A stretch of DNA of 64,000 bases. Origin: Palaemon carinicauda. Taxonomy: Eukaryota > Arthropoda > Malacostraca > Decapoda > Palaemonidae. The notes beneath the pieces were generated by a model. The model saw only the letters and a program-made list of their open reading frames with translations. It searched no databases and was not told where the DNA came from. Below, in pieces: positions 24,414 to 36,649 of this stretch. A program made the translations under genes and the position numbers. How positions within the stretch are numbered: the first letter of the stretch is position 1; each line of letters starts with the position of its first letter. The DNA is taken from NCBI RefSeq assembly GCF_036898095.1, contig NC_090759.1, positions 17,633,353 to 17,697,352 of the forward strand, given 5' to 3'.

Positions 24414-24917
24414 GTCTTCAATAGTCCTTCACCTAAGCCTCCAATACAGCCAAATAATCAGTTCAATCGAAATAGACATGGAGGTGGAGGTCGGTTCAGA
24501 GGTAACCGAAATCGTGGAGGATATCGTGATAGCTGGCAAGACAGACGATCAGATAGTGGACAGGGGAGAAGATCAGAAGGCTGGCAAGACAGAAGATCAG
24601 ATAGCTGGCAAGACAGAAGATCAGATAATTGGCAAGACAGAAGATCAGGTAACTGGCAAGACAGAAGATCAGATGGGCAGCAAGATAGAAGATCAGATAA
24701 TTGGCAAGACAGAAGATCAGATAACTGGCAAGACAGAAGATCAGATGGGCAGCAAGATAGAAGATCAGATGGGCAGCAAGATAGAAGATCTGATGGGCAG
24801 CAAGATAGATCTGGATACCATGAAGGAGGAAGATATGGAGGGAATAGGGATGAGAGACAAGGTTATAAAAGTTATGGTAACAGCAAGAGAGAGAGGGAGG
24901 AAGACCAAAGGTATTAA
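24414..24917 (+). CDS. RAMAC: RAMAC (RNMT-activating mini-protein), terminal coding exon
   Basis: The exon is entered in phase 0 and reads V-F-N-S-P-S-P-K-P-P-I-Q-P-N-N, aligning with human RAMAC Y-L-K-R-P-P-E-S-P-P-I-V. A Gly/Arg/Asn-rich segment follows (R-H-G-G-G-G-R-F-R-G-N-R-N-R-G-G-Y). Then come twelve 8-residue units of the type S-D-N-W-Q-D-R-R or S-D-G-Q-Q-D-R-R, and a tail G-G-R-Y-G-G-N-R-D-E-R ending at TAA 24915-24917. With exon 1 the protein has 205 aa, against 118 in human; the extra length is mostly the repeats. The basic, Gly/Asn/Gln-rich C-terminus is the RNA-binding part in the human protein. A different frame also stays open through the 24-bp repeats, but it lacks family similarity. 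Confidence 0.9.
   Translation, partial: VFNSPSPKPPIQPNNQFNRNRHGGGGRFRGNRNRGGYRDSWQDRRSDSGQGRRSEGWQDRRSDSWQDRRSDNWQDRRSGNWQDRRSDGQQDRRSDNWQDRRSDNWQDRRSDGQQDRRSDGQQDRRSDGQQDRSGYHEGGRYGGNRDERQGYKSYGNSKREREEDQRY
24528..24815 (+). repeat. 24-bp coding tandem repeat in RAMAC (12 units)
   Basis: The unit is GATAATTGGCAAGACAGAAG + ATCA, encoding D-N-W-Q-D-R-R-S. A variant, GATGGGCAGCAAGATAGAAG + ATCA, encodes D-G-Q-Q-D-R-R-S. All units are in frame. Confidence 0.93.
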
Positions 24918-24983
24918 AGATATGAGAGTGGTATATTTTATATTTTGACCTGTTTCTAATGCATTCATACCAATTCCCTCAAA

Positions 24984-24989
24984 AATAAA
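24984..24989 (+). other. Candidate RAMAC polyadenylation signal
   Basis: AATAAA, 67 bp after the stop codon. Confidence 0.55.
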
Positions 24990-26265
24990 TTTAAATCTGA
25001 TATTTATACTTTTATCAGACTTTTTAATCATGCTGTAAAGGTGTCAACTTTTTTGGTTAAATTCTCTTCCCTGCGAGAAGGGCATTATTATTTTGATACT
25101 AGTTTCATATAGGAATGTGGTGATAAGTATGTATATTTAGGTAGTTTTGGGTCTAATGAAATTTGGAAAAAAGTATAAAATAAATATTTGACAATGTTTT
25201 GTTAATTTGAAGCCATATTTGTGGAAGTCTTGAATTAAAGGGGAAAAATGAAATTGGTTTGTTGTTACATTTAATTATATGCCATGGTATCAAGTATCAA
25301 ATATTGGTTTCATGTTTCTTGTCATATTTGATATATTGTACTTTACTAGATAAAGAAAAAGTATTGGTTTACATGATTGATTTAGTCCTTTTCTTTGTTA
25401 TATCTAAATTGATTTGTAATATAATATAGCACAGGTTGAAAACAACACAGTAAGAGACTACAGATAGAGTACACACAGATACAGTACATGACCATTAGAG
25501 TTTAACACCATGGTTTTTAATAACAGTAATTGTGAAATTGCTCTAAAAAAAATTATAAAATTTAATGTTTGAGATTTTGCATACAATTAAAATTTACAAC
25601 TTTGAAAAAAAAAATTTTAAAAGTAAAACTTAACTCTACTGGCTTAGAGGCATATACTCAATTTCAATGTGGTTTCTTGTAAAAGTACTGTACCTGGAAA
25701 AATGCTGGTGAATCTTTAGTTTTTAATAGCCTTTGTCCCCCCCCCCCCCTTACTTAAGATAAAAGAAGTGGGGGTTCTAGGTTGTGGCAAGGATTTTTCC
25801 ACATTGTTCTATAAGGAAATATACACTATAAATGAAATTGTCAAATCGGTGATTGATGTAACTGAATGGGATGATGTCAAGCAAGGAAGTAATATAATAG
25901 TTACAAACTGTTGATATGAAAGGCTTGGCTTAAAAGATGTTTAAGAACAATGAGGTTATTTTTGCTAAATCACATATCAAGAGTTAAGTGATGATAGTGT
26001 CAAAGTTTTAAAGAAAAATCTAGAGGTAGGGTGTCACACATCACTCTATAATTAAACAATAAAAATAGATAAAACCACCGTAGTAGTCTTCCTACATAAC
26101 AACTCTCAGAAACATGAAAGTACCAAATAAAGTACATAATGGCAATGCAGGACCATATGCCTTTTTTTACATCAAGCAAAAAGGATTTCAACGACTATAC
26201 AGTGAGTTCTCTCCATCATTATGATATGCTACTTGCAAAAAATGTTTCTTATATGACCTTGTGTA
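24990..26265. other. RAMAC 3' flank / convergent spacer to NUBP1
   Basis: AT-rich; no exon or element recognised. A poly-C run lies near 25739. Confidence 0.5.
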
Positions 26266-26454
26266 AAATCACAAATTTATAAAGTAATTTGTATATTTCC
26301 TAACTATACAAACCTAAGTCCTTTAATATAAGTATGTTCTCAAGGTACCTGGAACTTGGCAGTTGAAATTATAAGGTGTCATCGATAGTTACTGGTGGGT
26401 GGCGGGTAGGCTTGCCACCACAATGAGTAGCCACTTTGAGATGATACAGTACAA

Positions 26455-26550
26455 CTTAAAGGACTAAGGTTTGCATAGTTAAGACGAATACAAATTACTT
26501 TTAAAATTTGTGATTTGTTCCTACACGTGTACAAACCTTCATCCTTTAAT
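26455..26550 (-). repeat. DIRS-E internal complementary region
   Basis: Back-to-back reverse complements of the two ends of the 26266-30413 element. Confidence 0.75.
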
Positions 26551-28168
26551 ACTGTACAAGACTTATTTTAAGAAGGGAGGAAGTTCCTATAACCAAGCCT
26601 GGTGGTTAAAAATACCAGTGAACATTCTGACCTGAGAAGGTGCTAAAGTATTGACTCCTGTTCATCTCTCATATTCTACAAGTATATGTCTGAAAAGTGT
26701 GATCAATTACAAGTAATGGGGTTGTCCATATTTGTATCCATTGTCCCCCTCGTAAAGAGTTTGAGGGAATTCCTTTTATATCTACTTACATAAAAAAAAA
26801 AATGCTCTGTAGAGAAGCTTAAATGCATCAATGTCCTATCCAGCAATCGTTACATCCCAAAAATAAAATAGAAAAAGGGTCAGATCTTCTAATCTCTTAT
26901 ACTAGACTTCCATCGCGACTGCTATCTTAGATGAGATGCTTCTATGAAAGAGCAAGAATTGTTGAGCAGCTACCGCAGGTCCCAGTGAGTGTGTATTCAA
27001 GAACTTGTGGGTATACGACTATACCACCTACCATGGGCTGTGACGGTTGTCTGGCATTTTCAGGCTCCAGCCTTCAACACTTTACTTGCTGACAAATTCT
27101 TGAAGGCTAGTGTAGAACCAGTCCCTCTGACATCTTGAGTGGGTTCTTCATGATCCTCAGCTGAAGGAGGATACAATCTCCTATTTGCTTCTTGAAGCGA
27201 GAAATACTATGGGATTCTTGAAAACTTCTTGAGTCTACCTGCACTAACGAAAAGGTTCTGTAGCTGTGGTAAGACAAGTTGCATTAGCTTCAGGTAGTGA
27301 CGTAGTGCTTGCTCAGGACAGAGAAGCAAACCTATCGGATCATTATGGGATAAAATGGAAAAAGAATTGAACCTTGGATCTTGAATGGTAGTGTTATTCC
27401 AAGCCCAGGAATGAAAGAAAAGAAAAGAAAATATTTTCCCATCCCCCTGTATGACTTACGACATTTGAAATGAGGTAAGGTTCGCCTAGGTTGCCATAAA
27501 TGTTCAGAGGAAGTCTGCTTGGAGGACTAGAGAACTCAGGTGATGTCTCAAAAAGGTGGTTAAGTTCTCTCACAGGACAAGACTGCCTGAAGCTCTTCGA
27601 AAGCATAAATAACTCCCACAAACAGGAAAGATGTAAGATTTTCAGTCTTAAGACCTGGCAGAAGATCTACTCAGATATCCAGAAATCTCTAGTGCAGTGC
27701 ATTGCAAAAAGTCTAGCTTGGAGATGCTGTATAGTCTCCAACTGTGAAGTAACAAGGATGTTTGCCACCTCAACTGTTGGTTCTGGGAAAGTAGTTTGGG
27801 CCACCGAGTAAGTTCTCTCGGAACCTTGACTAGGAACACCAGAAGGTCTGAGCACCATTTGGCGTGTTGTCATTTGGGGGCCACCAGGGTTATTCTTAGA
27901 TTCAGCACCCTATTGATTACCCTTCGAATCAGATGCAGAAGCCTCAGGGGTCATGGAAGACAAAGTCTAAGGTCACCGAGGGGTCCAGTACTAAGGAACA
28001 GAACACTTTAAGTTTTGAAGATTTTTGTTGAAATGACGAAAATGTCGATTGATGTAGAACCCCACAGTAAAAAGTCACAAAGGGATGAAGGGACCACTCT
28101 GTGCCTAAGACATGCCCTGGCAGACTAAGCTCAACAACAATTGCATTCCTTTTGTCCAGAATGAACCT

Positions 28169-28501
28169 TCATGTCCCGAGGTATTGTGACACAGTACCTC
28201 TTTGCTCACTGATGTATGCTACTCTGCTAGTGTTATCATTCATCAATGCTACTGAGTGACCTATCAGACACTGTTGGAATGACTGCAGAGGCAGAAGACC
28301 TACTGTTATTTCCAACCAGTTGATGTACAGTTTTTTCTCATTTAATTTTGTTGGGCCAAAATACCCATAAAGTGGTTTGATTCCTGAGGTGCGCATCCCA
28401 TCCACCATTTGACACATCCAAAAAGAGAAGCAGAGATTGTCCAGGAAGGGGAAAGGGCGGAGCCACAGAATCCTACCAGCAGTAAGTGTGCTCGTTCTCA
28501 T
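28169..28501 (-). pseudogene. DIRS-E RNase H fragment
   Basis: Reads Y-I-N-W-L-E-I-T-V-G-L-L-P-L-Q-S-F, then M-N-D-N-T-S-R-V-A-Y-I-S-E-Q-R-G-T. This parallels the DIRS-C RNase H (H-I-N-C-K-E-L-L-A-V-H-L-A-L, then V-N-S-D-N-T-T-A-L-A-Y-I-S-K-Q-G-G-T at about 54040-54170), where D-N-T holds a catalytic Asp. Flanking RT and recombinase parts are too decayed to delimit. Confidence 0.75.
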
Positions 28502-30413
28502 AAGAAACAGAGCACCTGTACCTCGTACCGAAACATATACTAGGGGATGTGAATATTCTCAGTATGTACCCACTCACCTTGCAAAGAGGCAAAGACGTAC
28601 TGGGATCCCTTCTCTAAGTGGAACATTTTCAGTATTACACTGTCTCTCAAGGGAAGAGAAACAGTAGAAGTCTCCTATTGAACGGTCTTCTTGGACTTCT
28701 TTGAAGATGTCTTTTATAGCCTATCTAGAAGGCTTCAAGAACACTCTGAAGACGAAAAAGGAAGATGGCCAGGCCCCTATTGTTGATGAAGACACAAACA
28801 CTCAATCTTGCCAGAGCTATGTACCGAAACCACTCGTATTGGGAACAATCCTGGTATGTCCTGCTGCTCCTGGTTGCCATTCTTTGGGCGGTACGTACCC
28901 TTCTTGCATAAGCAAAGTGAGGTTGATTGAAGATATAGTTATGGCCAATAGATCCCTCTGGGAAGAATTGGTAGGGTTAAGCATAACATCCAAATGCGAA
29001 GTCAATCAGTTAAAGCCACGTGGGGGAATATGTCCGACTAGATGGTCTGCCTACACCATCATACTTCTTGTTGACATCATCACATGTACAGTTGCACACA
29101 GGAATTTCTGGTACACCTTACTTTGAGGATTAGATGGGAACTGTGAGTTCCTTCGTGTAGCCCCGCCCATCTCTCCCCCATAATAGCACCCAGTGTGACA
29201 GGGTGCAATTCATCAGAGCGAGGAGTGCCACTAATCTGTGCCCAACTGTACAGATGTTGATCATGAGGACCGAGGATACGTTTATAAACCGAGTACTTCA
29301 GGTACAGATGGATTTCCTATACACGTGGAATCTAGTGTGTACGGCTTGCTGAAGCGAGTGGATTCCAGTGTGAATGGCTTGGTGTTTCAAGTGGATTCCA
29401 GCAGTATGTGAGTTAATGATGGGCATAGTTCCCTTTGTGCATGGATTCCTGGGTGCTGGTAGACTGCATTCAGGTTGACGAAGCAGGGGCTGTAAGTTCT
29501 AATGTTTCTTCCCATAAAGGGACAATTCTCGATATGTAAACGCCTTTCTCTTCTCCAAAGATAGACCAGGAAGAGGGAAAAAGGGCAAGGACCTTCATCC
29601 CAACTAGCAGTGTATCAAGTACTCATACATGCTCCTAAGGAGGTTCTGGTACAGCACTGTCTCTCCCACAGAGGTAGAAATGATAGAAATTATTCAATGC
29701 CACTCCTATCAATAGGCCTCCTGGGCTTCTTTGATGATGTCTTCTAAATGTTCTACTTCTAGAAGTGGCAGAGAAGACTCTCCACGAAGATGAGGCCATG
29801 GAAAACGATGAAGTTTACCTTTACAGGACGCACACGCCAATGTTAACAATCCCACGGGCAAAGGCAGGAACTCTCAAAAAACAGTAACCAGGAGACATGA
29901 CCTTAGCACCTTCCTAGGATTGGGAAGAGACTGAAGGAAAGGGGAAGGGCAACACGCTTTTTCCTTCATACTCGGCAGTGGTTTTCTCCAATGGTAGCAC
30001 AGTGCTCAGGATTTGCTGCTGTCATCATAAGACCAAATTTGCAAAGGAAGAAACAGCAAGCAGTAAAGCTGTCTAAACAACAACCAGAAAGATACGGCCA
30101 ATTGCACAGGCAAATGTACCAGATACAGTTATAGGGAAATTATTTTGTCTTCCTTAAATCCCATGTGTCAATACCTTTACTGAAAGAGCATAAGATTAAA
30201 ATAGCCAGATGAAGATATTGGGATTATTTCTGTACTTTCTGGCAGCTGAAAACAAAGTGGCTACTTAGCGTGCTGGCGAGAGGGCAGGGCTTCCCCGTCA
30301 TCAGCCAGTAACTAATGACACCTCGTTATAATTTTAGCAGCCATGTTTCAGTTAAGCTGAAAACCTACTCACACTAAAGGACTAGGGTTTATATGCGTGT
30401 AGGAATGAATTGT

Positions 30414-31650
30414 AGTGATATAAGAACTACTACTTGAGAGTTCTTCAACAATATAGAGATGTATTGGAGGAGATTTCCATACATATCTATTCACCTATAA
30501 AAATGAAAACTTTACAAATTATAAAACCATCTGTTTTATCACATTGCCAAAAAATAATTCAAATTCTTTTTATAAAATATATGAAACTGTACCAACCAAA
30601 AATATATTTCTGATACTTATCAGCCTAAATTTTTCTCTCCTGCTATGACTGGACATTACAGAATTCCACAATTCCTGAAAAATAAAAACTGCTTAGAGAT
30701 CAAAGTTAAAATGGACAGAACTGTGACATAAGTAGTAATAAATTATTAATAACAGAGAAATTAGGATGACAGAATGAGGTAGGCTTTGTAGGGAAATGTT
30801 TGTAAACTACAAACTTGAGATTATAAATCAACTCATTAAATCGGTCTCCTAACACACTTATGTTAACTTCATTGGTTTAAATACAATTTAAATACAAAAA
30901 ATTATATTGTGTTAATCCCAAAAAGCAAAATTATGACTATGAGAAGAAGGCATTCACCATATTGATGGGAGTAGTGCAGTCAGCACACTGCATAGTGCAC
31001 TGTACTTATTACTTGAGTCTTTGTAGCATTCAATATTCAACCTTCTTCCATATCTCTGCTCCCTCTTTCCTTATATCTTGCTGCCCAAACTCTTTTAACC
31101 TCTATGTAATAGAGCAACAGCATTCTTTTCCCCCAAGGTGCTGATTGACCTGCCCAGCTCCAGTGCGGGTAAATATGGCCCCGTTTCCATACAATAAATA
31201 CAAATCCAACCATATGAACATGTTTTCTTGGAAAAAATTTGTTACAAAAATATATACAGTAGTCTGTTCCATTAAACCCAATTAATCATACATTTTATGA
31301 AATGCTTTTATGGTTGGAGGAAAGGGAAGAAGGAAATTGAAAAAAATTAAGCAAAAAGGAGTATTATCAAGATTCACCTAAAATTGGTTGGAAACGACTG
31401 AAAGATGGCACACAACAGCCAGCAGCAGGATGCAGGGAGACATTGTGAAAGGGTTATAGAGAAAGAGACATGATAGTTTAGTAAGATATATAAAGGCCAA
31501 CTAAAGAGTATAGAGGGTCCCAAAACCCTGGCAAAGGCCTATAAGACGCAACCTCATTTCAGCAGGTCAGATTCAGGAAAACAGTTTTCAGTGTATTTAA
31601 GCATATATTGTTGAAAAGTCTAGCTGTACATTGCACAAGCAGAAACATAT
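30414..31650. other. Spacer between DIRS-E and the TA-flanked element
   Basis: AT-rich; the unidentified 3' end of NUBP1 may lie here or in 32664-34447. No convincing exon seen. Confidence 0.4.
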
Positions 31651-32663
31651 CGTATATTTCCACGAATAAACGACCATTAGCGCATAGTCCTTGTTGTATA
31701 CAGTACTTAAAAATCTAAAATAAAGACCATTTTATATCATGCTTTTGCTAAACACACAACATAAAACAGAAAACATTGCTTTGTTTACGTTTCATCACCG
31801 ATCATAACGAACAAACGAACACATTTATACATCTGTGTATGAGTTAGCTTTTGCAGCAACAAATACCTTACCAAGTATTGGTTATGAAATAATAAATTCT
31901 GCTTTACTTACTTTATCCTAAGTAATTCAAAATAATTGCAATAAGAGTGATTCTATATCAAGTTTTTCCTAATAAATGCTGCCTAGAACAGAAAATGTTT
32001 TGTTCAAGTTTCATAGCCGATCATGATGAACAAACAAACGCATTTACATTCAAGCGATAACTAACAAAACTAAGAGCTTTTAGTAAATATGTTATTACAA
32101 ATATTTTACTTACCATATCCCTAAAAATTTCTACATGTCGCATACCAGAAAACCCATTTTGTTTGTATTTAGTCAACAATGACAAAGTACCACTAATGAC
32201 AGTATGATGTGACAGAGAAGACGGTGCTTCATTGGAGAAAGATTGGGGATAATTCGAATCATGGTGGATTTTTAATGAAAAATAAATATGCTAATCTAAA
32301 TTTAATTACTACCGTTATTAACAATACCATTAAAATGATCGAAGTCTAAAGAAATAGAAAGTTAAAAGATTGCTGAAAATGCAACCATAAATCGATGTTT
32401 ACATTTTGTCAGCTGATGTTTTGTTACAGCATTTAATTTTAAATTGCTTTCATTTTAACAAATTCATTTTTAAAGCACCAGTAATAATACAATAATACCA
32501 GCAATAAAAGTAGAATAAGGATGCATGGAGTTTAGTGCAGGTAAAAGTACCTAGCGTAACTTGGGTTAGATTAGCCTAAGCCTACAGTAGGTCTCAAACT
32601 TTATCTGGTTTTTTAGCCAAAAATTTTGGGAAAAAAGTGCGTCCTATAGGCCGTCAAATACGG
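31651..32663. mobile_element. Decayed TA-flanked DNA transposon (Tc1/mariner-like)
   Basis: The right end in reverse complement is CCGTATTTGACGGCCTATAG, then GACGC, resembling the terminal repeat of the 17164-23675 element. The left end is CGTATATTTCCACGAATAAA. TA flanks the right side, and TAT precedes the left. An interior module (about 31731-31833) recurs at 31948-32050 and resembles the interior of the 50957-51618 MITE (TTTTATATCATGC, then TTGTTTAC, CGATCATAA). No transposase frame. Confidence 0.55.
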
Positions 32664-34447
32664 TATACACAGAAACGAGGATGGAAGATAAAGTGCCAGT
32701 AACAGATAATAAACAGGTACTGGGAGGAAAGGAAAATAAATCTTGACAAAGTAGAGAGGAAAAGAAAATATTCAAGATATCAAACAAGAAAAATGCAGGT
32801 TTTGAAATGGAATAACCATTGAATTTTGAGATTCACAACTGGAGTACTGTGTTAGAATTGTATGAACGACTAACTTGGGAAAGATGCTGACTCTTGGTTA
32901 GAAATAAAGTAAGAAAAGTAGCAGGACAAACATCTAGACCAGAGGGAAGTGCATGTATACAGCATACAGGACAGAAAGGAGTGGAGAGCTCATTTCATGT
33001 TCAACTCCATAGAAGTTGATACTGTACACTGGTCAGTGACTACTTTCCAGGTACATTTTCAGCTTTAGAATTCTTTAAGCTTCTGTTTATCCTGACTCTT
33101 TATACCTTCATTTGAGATCAGCCTCTACATCTTAATTTCAATCCCCTTGTAGGGGGGGTGCCACTTACAGTATGCAATGCATGGCACACAATTAATGGTA
33201 CTAAAAGTTCTTTTTACATTCCCTCTTGCACCGCTGCATTACTTACTGCACTCTTCTTCTATCCATTTTGAGGGGGGTCTTTTCACTGAGCTATCTAGAG
33301 ATTTCATCTTATCATTATTGGAGTTTCAATTCTCATTTCAGAGGGAACAATTTGGGTGTGACCTATGAATCTAGCAATGTGACTCCGTAGTGTTATTGAA
33401 CTGCAATTGGAATTTTAATCATATAATTTTTTATTTCTATACTCACTTGATGTTCATAATGCTTCTTCTCCAGAAGCATGATTTAATAAACAATTACCTG
33501 TAAAATTTTTTAAATTCTAAAATTTTCCCCTTTTCTTTGCTTCATATGCCCTTAACAATGGAAAAGACCCCTCTACTATAAGTGGTAGGACGCCTAGGTT
33601 GTTGTGTCGGGAAATATAGTTTTCAGTTTTTCTGTCGATCCAGCAGCAATCGAACATGCTCTCAGATTGTTTACAGACTGCATTTTTAAGATGGCTTCTC
33701 TTTATTTAGTTTATAGTACAATTATTGCTTGGAATGTGCATGGGAATTATTTCTGGGACATCATGTTATGTATTCCCTTGTATTGTAACAAGGGCAATTT
33801 GGTGATTTATTTATCGTTGTGAAAAGTGCCTTCATTCCAGTAACACTACTAGGAAAATATGATTCAATGATTAACGAGCAAGTTAAGCAGTTCTAGCGAG
33901 TTGGTGAAGACTAGGATAACTGATCGTAATGAGATAACAATGATACTGACATGTTGCCACCTGTAAACAACACACACAAGTTCAGCCTTTGTTCGATAGT
34001 GATGAGTTTCACTAGCTCTCGACATCACTTATTCCATTTCTTTAAACTTCAAAATCCAGTGAATTTCACAAGCAAGTGTTCATTAAACTGGGCTTCTGCA
34101 GAAGCAATATGAACATCAGGGGCGATTCATGGTAATAATAATACTTAAATAATAAAACACTCAAATATTTGCTTTGGTTACGGGCTACTTAAAAGAACTG
34201 GGTTTCTCCAAAAGATTTTCAATAATGACAACCAGTAAAGAAGGATTACAGCAGTTATTTTTGAGAAAATAGTTTCATACAAATCTTATGAAAAAAAAAA
34301 ACATTCCAAATTTAGAATATCAATCTATAAAAGTACCTCATCAGTAGAAATAAAACATCTATGATGCTTATATTAACACAAATGGCCCCCTATTTAGTAG
34401 AGACATTTGTACCTGACAAGAAATGAATGAGATTCTAAGATACTTAC
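32664..34447. other. NUBP1 3' region, no exon identified with confidence
   Basis: AT-rich. The phase-1 donor at 34447 requires a downstream exon, but the short C-terminal tail could not be recognised. Confidence 0.4.
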
Positions 34448-34634
34448 GCTTTGCTACTTCTTTATATGCTGCGGTTGCTGGTGAATCTGGTACTTCAGTC
34501 AAGAAATTTTCACCGTGATCACATGCTTTTGCAATCCGAGGATCAATCGGCAGCCTTCCCAACAATGGTAAATCAAAATCAATTGCAAGTTGCTCTCCTC
34601 CTCCAGTGGTTGGCGGAAATATTGCTGTTTCAGT
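34448..34634 (-). CDS. NUBP1: NUBP1 exon: C-terminal part of the P-loop NTPase
   Basis: Minus strand: acceptor CTGTTTTTCAG, then T-E-T-A-I-F-P-P-T-T-G-G-G-E-Q, L-P-L-L-G-R-L-P-I-D-P-R-I-A and E-V-P-D-S-P-A-T-A-A-Y-K-E-V-A-K, then a phase-1 donor (C|gtaagt). Human NUBP1 has S-Q-I-F-P-P-T-T-G-G-A-E, V-P-L-L-G-R-V-P-L-D-P-L-I-G and A-P-D-S-P-A-T-L-A-Y at the same positions. NUBP1 (yeast Nbp35) forms the scaffold of cytosolic iron-sulfur cluster assembly with NUBP2. The short tail after A-Y-K-E-V-A-K remains unplaced. If the donor is not used, the frame runs 26 more codons to a stop at 34368. Confidence 0.95.
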
Positions 34635-36649
34635 CTGAAAAACAGTTAGTAAATAAAGATACTGAATACTTATGCAAAGTACAGTACATCTTTGTCCATA
34701 TAAATCCTAATAACCGATGATTTTAGGTAGGAATTCACGAAAAAATTCTTTAATCCAAATAATGCAACCTTAATAGTTTTTCTAACAGGGTACCATATGG
34801 CAAAGGCTTATCCAGTACAGTACACAAAATTCACGTGTAATGCAAGAGAAAAAAAATACAGTATTGGTAATTTACCAACATTAACATCCACAGCAATTAT
34901 ATAAAACTTAAAATGTTTCAATTTGAACTGATAAAAACTGAAATCAATATATCCTTCTCTTTTTCAACAAAATTGTTACTATCTTACTTAAGTTGACATA
35001 TGTGGGTTCAATATACATGGGCCTTTGTCATGTCCCACTTAATTATTAGCCAGCCTTCGTCTTCAACTCTATTCCTGACTGCTGGGTTTCTCCACTAATT
35101 GCATGTCGGCATTGAATGGCTTCCCCAGGCCCCAAAGCTGAAATCTAATCTAAACTACAGAATATATTTGTTATTTTTACTTGGACTAAAAATAAAGAGT
35201 AAGAATTTTCAAGTGGTTTAGAGTCAAGTCAAGAACAGTTGACATCAATCACAGTCAAAACTACTCACTCAAAAGAAACCATGGCCGAGTGCGAGTTGCT
35301 TAAGAAGTACAGTATAGGGAGTAAGGAGATTGTTAGGCTGCTGCAGATAACTACTTTTATGAAAGCAAATTGTTACCTGATTGTTGTATTTGATACTATT
35401 TCACAACACTCAATAATGCTACCCATATGTGACTAGATGTAAGATGATTGTAAAAACTAATGACTAGCTAAACAACCTCAATTACTAGCAATAAATGATA
35501 GCTCAAGACTCCCTAACCTTCCTTCAACTTAACACCTAAAGCACATTTGTCTATGACAAAACAATGAGTCACACTGAATGTGAAAAAAAAAAAACAGTAG
35601 TTTTGAAACTAAGTGCATTGAATAAGATAGGCATCATATCTACTGTCCTATTGAAGACAATCAATACATATTGATACTTTTTCCTGTTTTTTGCAGACTG
35701 TTTCCTCGGATTAATATTCAAAGATTATCATCATTATCATCAGAATAAAAACATCCCTGGGTACATTATCTTGGCAAAATGAATTACAGCTTGATCTTTT
35801 CCACCATTATCCCTACATTAAGGGGATGGTTGCCTGAGGAGTTATTGACGGTGGGCCTAACCTTTGACTTAAGGCAAGACTGCAGCTGTCCTTTAAGTCA
35901 CTTTCTACAACACGCAGAACATATGGTGGTAGTACTTTTACACCTCTACCACAGGGGGAATAAATTACAGCTTGGGTTCAATTACCAGCGAGTTCTCTGG
36001 GAATAAGAGACAGTAGAACCAATCAACTTTTAGCATTAGCTCATTGGCTTGGTGAAACAAATGATGACATTTATTCTCTGTAGCTGGACCTTGAGGGTCA
36101 CTTCATGTCAATGACATAATGATCTTCTAGATGAACAGAAGGAATAATGGCATTAGCTTTAACAAAGTACTGTATTGGAATGTACAAGCAATATATTTGT
36201 ATGGCCTAGTGTTTAATGGCACCTAATGGTACGGATAATTTATACTGTACAGTATGTGGTAATGGAATTTTTCTATGAAGGTAAAACAAAAATAAGAAAT
36301 AATCAATATTATGGTTCCTGTTAGAGAAAACTTTTGTCTCTGTAAAACACTCAACTTCATGCAAATGATAAATTTCAGGCATCAATTCCAGATGGTCTGA
36401 AATGACTAAATCTCTAAAAGTGAAATAGCAACCCCTCATGCTATTTAATTCATTACCAATCTTTAGTTTTAGGAAAAATTCCAAAATCAAATGAACTTTC
36501 CTCAAAAGAATTTATTTACTACACAGAAAGAATAAGAGATAATTGTTATTTGACACTTGAGGTAAACTTAAACTTTATAATGTCACAGTTCAATCACCAA
36601 AAAAAAAAAAATCTAAATTACTTCTATAAACAAATATGAGACAACAAGA
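34635..36649 (-). other. NUBP1 intron, with a possible SINE-like segment at about 35810-36030
   Basis: Part of a 15.4-kb intron. Around 35818 the text GGGGATGGTTGCCTGAGGAG, and later GGGTTCAATTACC (B-box-like), hint at a tRNA-derived SINE. The A box is not convincing. The rest is AT-rich. Confidence 0.3.

Larger units (their letters stand above)
26266..30413 (-). mobile_element. DIRS-E, strongly decayed, minus orientation
   Basis: The left end (AAAGTAATTTGTATATTTCC, then TAACTATACAAACCTAAGTC) and the right end (AGGACTAGGGTTTATATGCG, then TGTAGGAAT) are joined in reverse complement at 26455-26550. There AAGGACTAAGGTTTGCATAG and ACACGTGTACAAACCTTCAT sit back to back. That is the DIRS internal complementary region, near the 3' end of a minus-strand element. 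The interior keeps an RNase H fragment, but most frames are destroyed. Confidence 0.75.

Noticed and set aside
24478..24948. A 156-codon open frame with Gly-Lys-Thr-Glu-Asp-Gln-Ile repeats
   Set aside because: It is a shadow frame of the RAMAC exon. The 24-bp period keeps every frame open, and only the phase-0 frame continues the RAMAC match from exon 1.
33440..33487. Possible NUBP1 last exon on the minus strand (acceptor TTTTACAG, short frame to TGA)
   Set aside because: The phase is compatible with the 34448 donor, but the encoded residues show no convincing match to the NUBP1 C-terminus.
35810..36030. tRNA gene or tRNA-derived SINE suggested by a B-box-like GGGTTCAATTACC
   Set aside because: No A box at proper spacing and no cloverleaf could be drawn, so no tRNA is called; only a weak SINE note is given.
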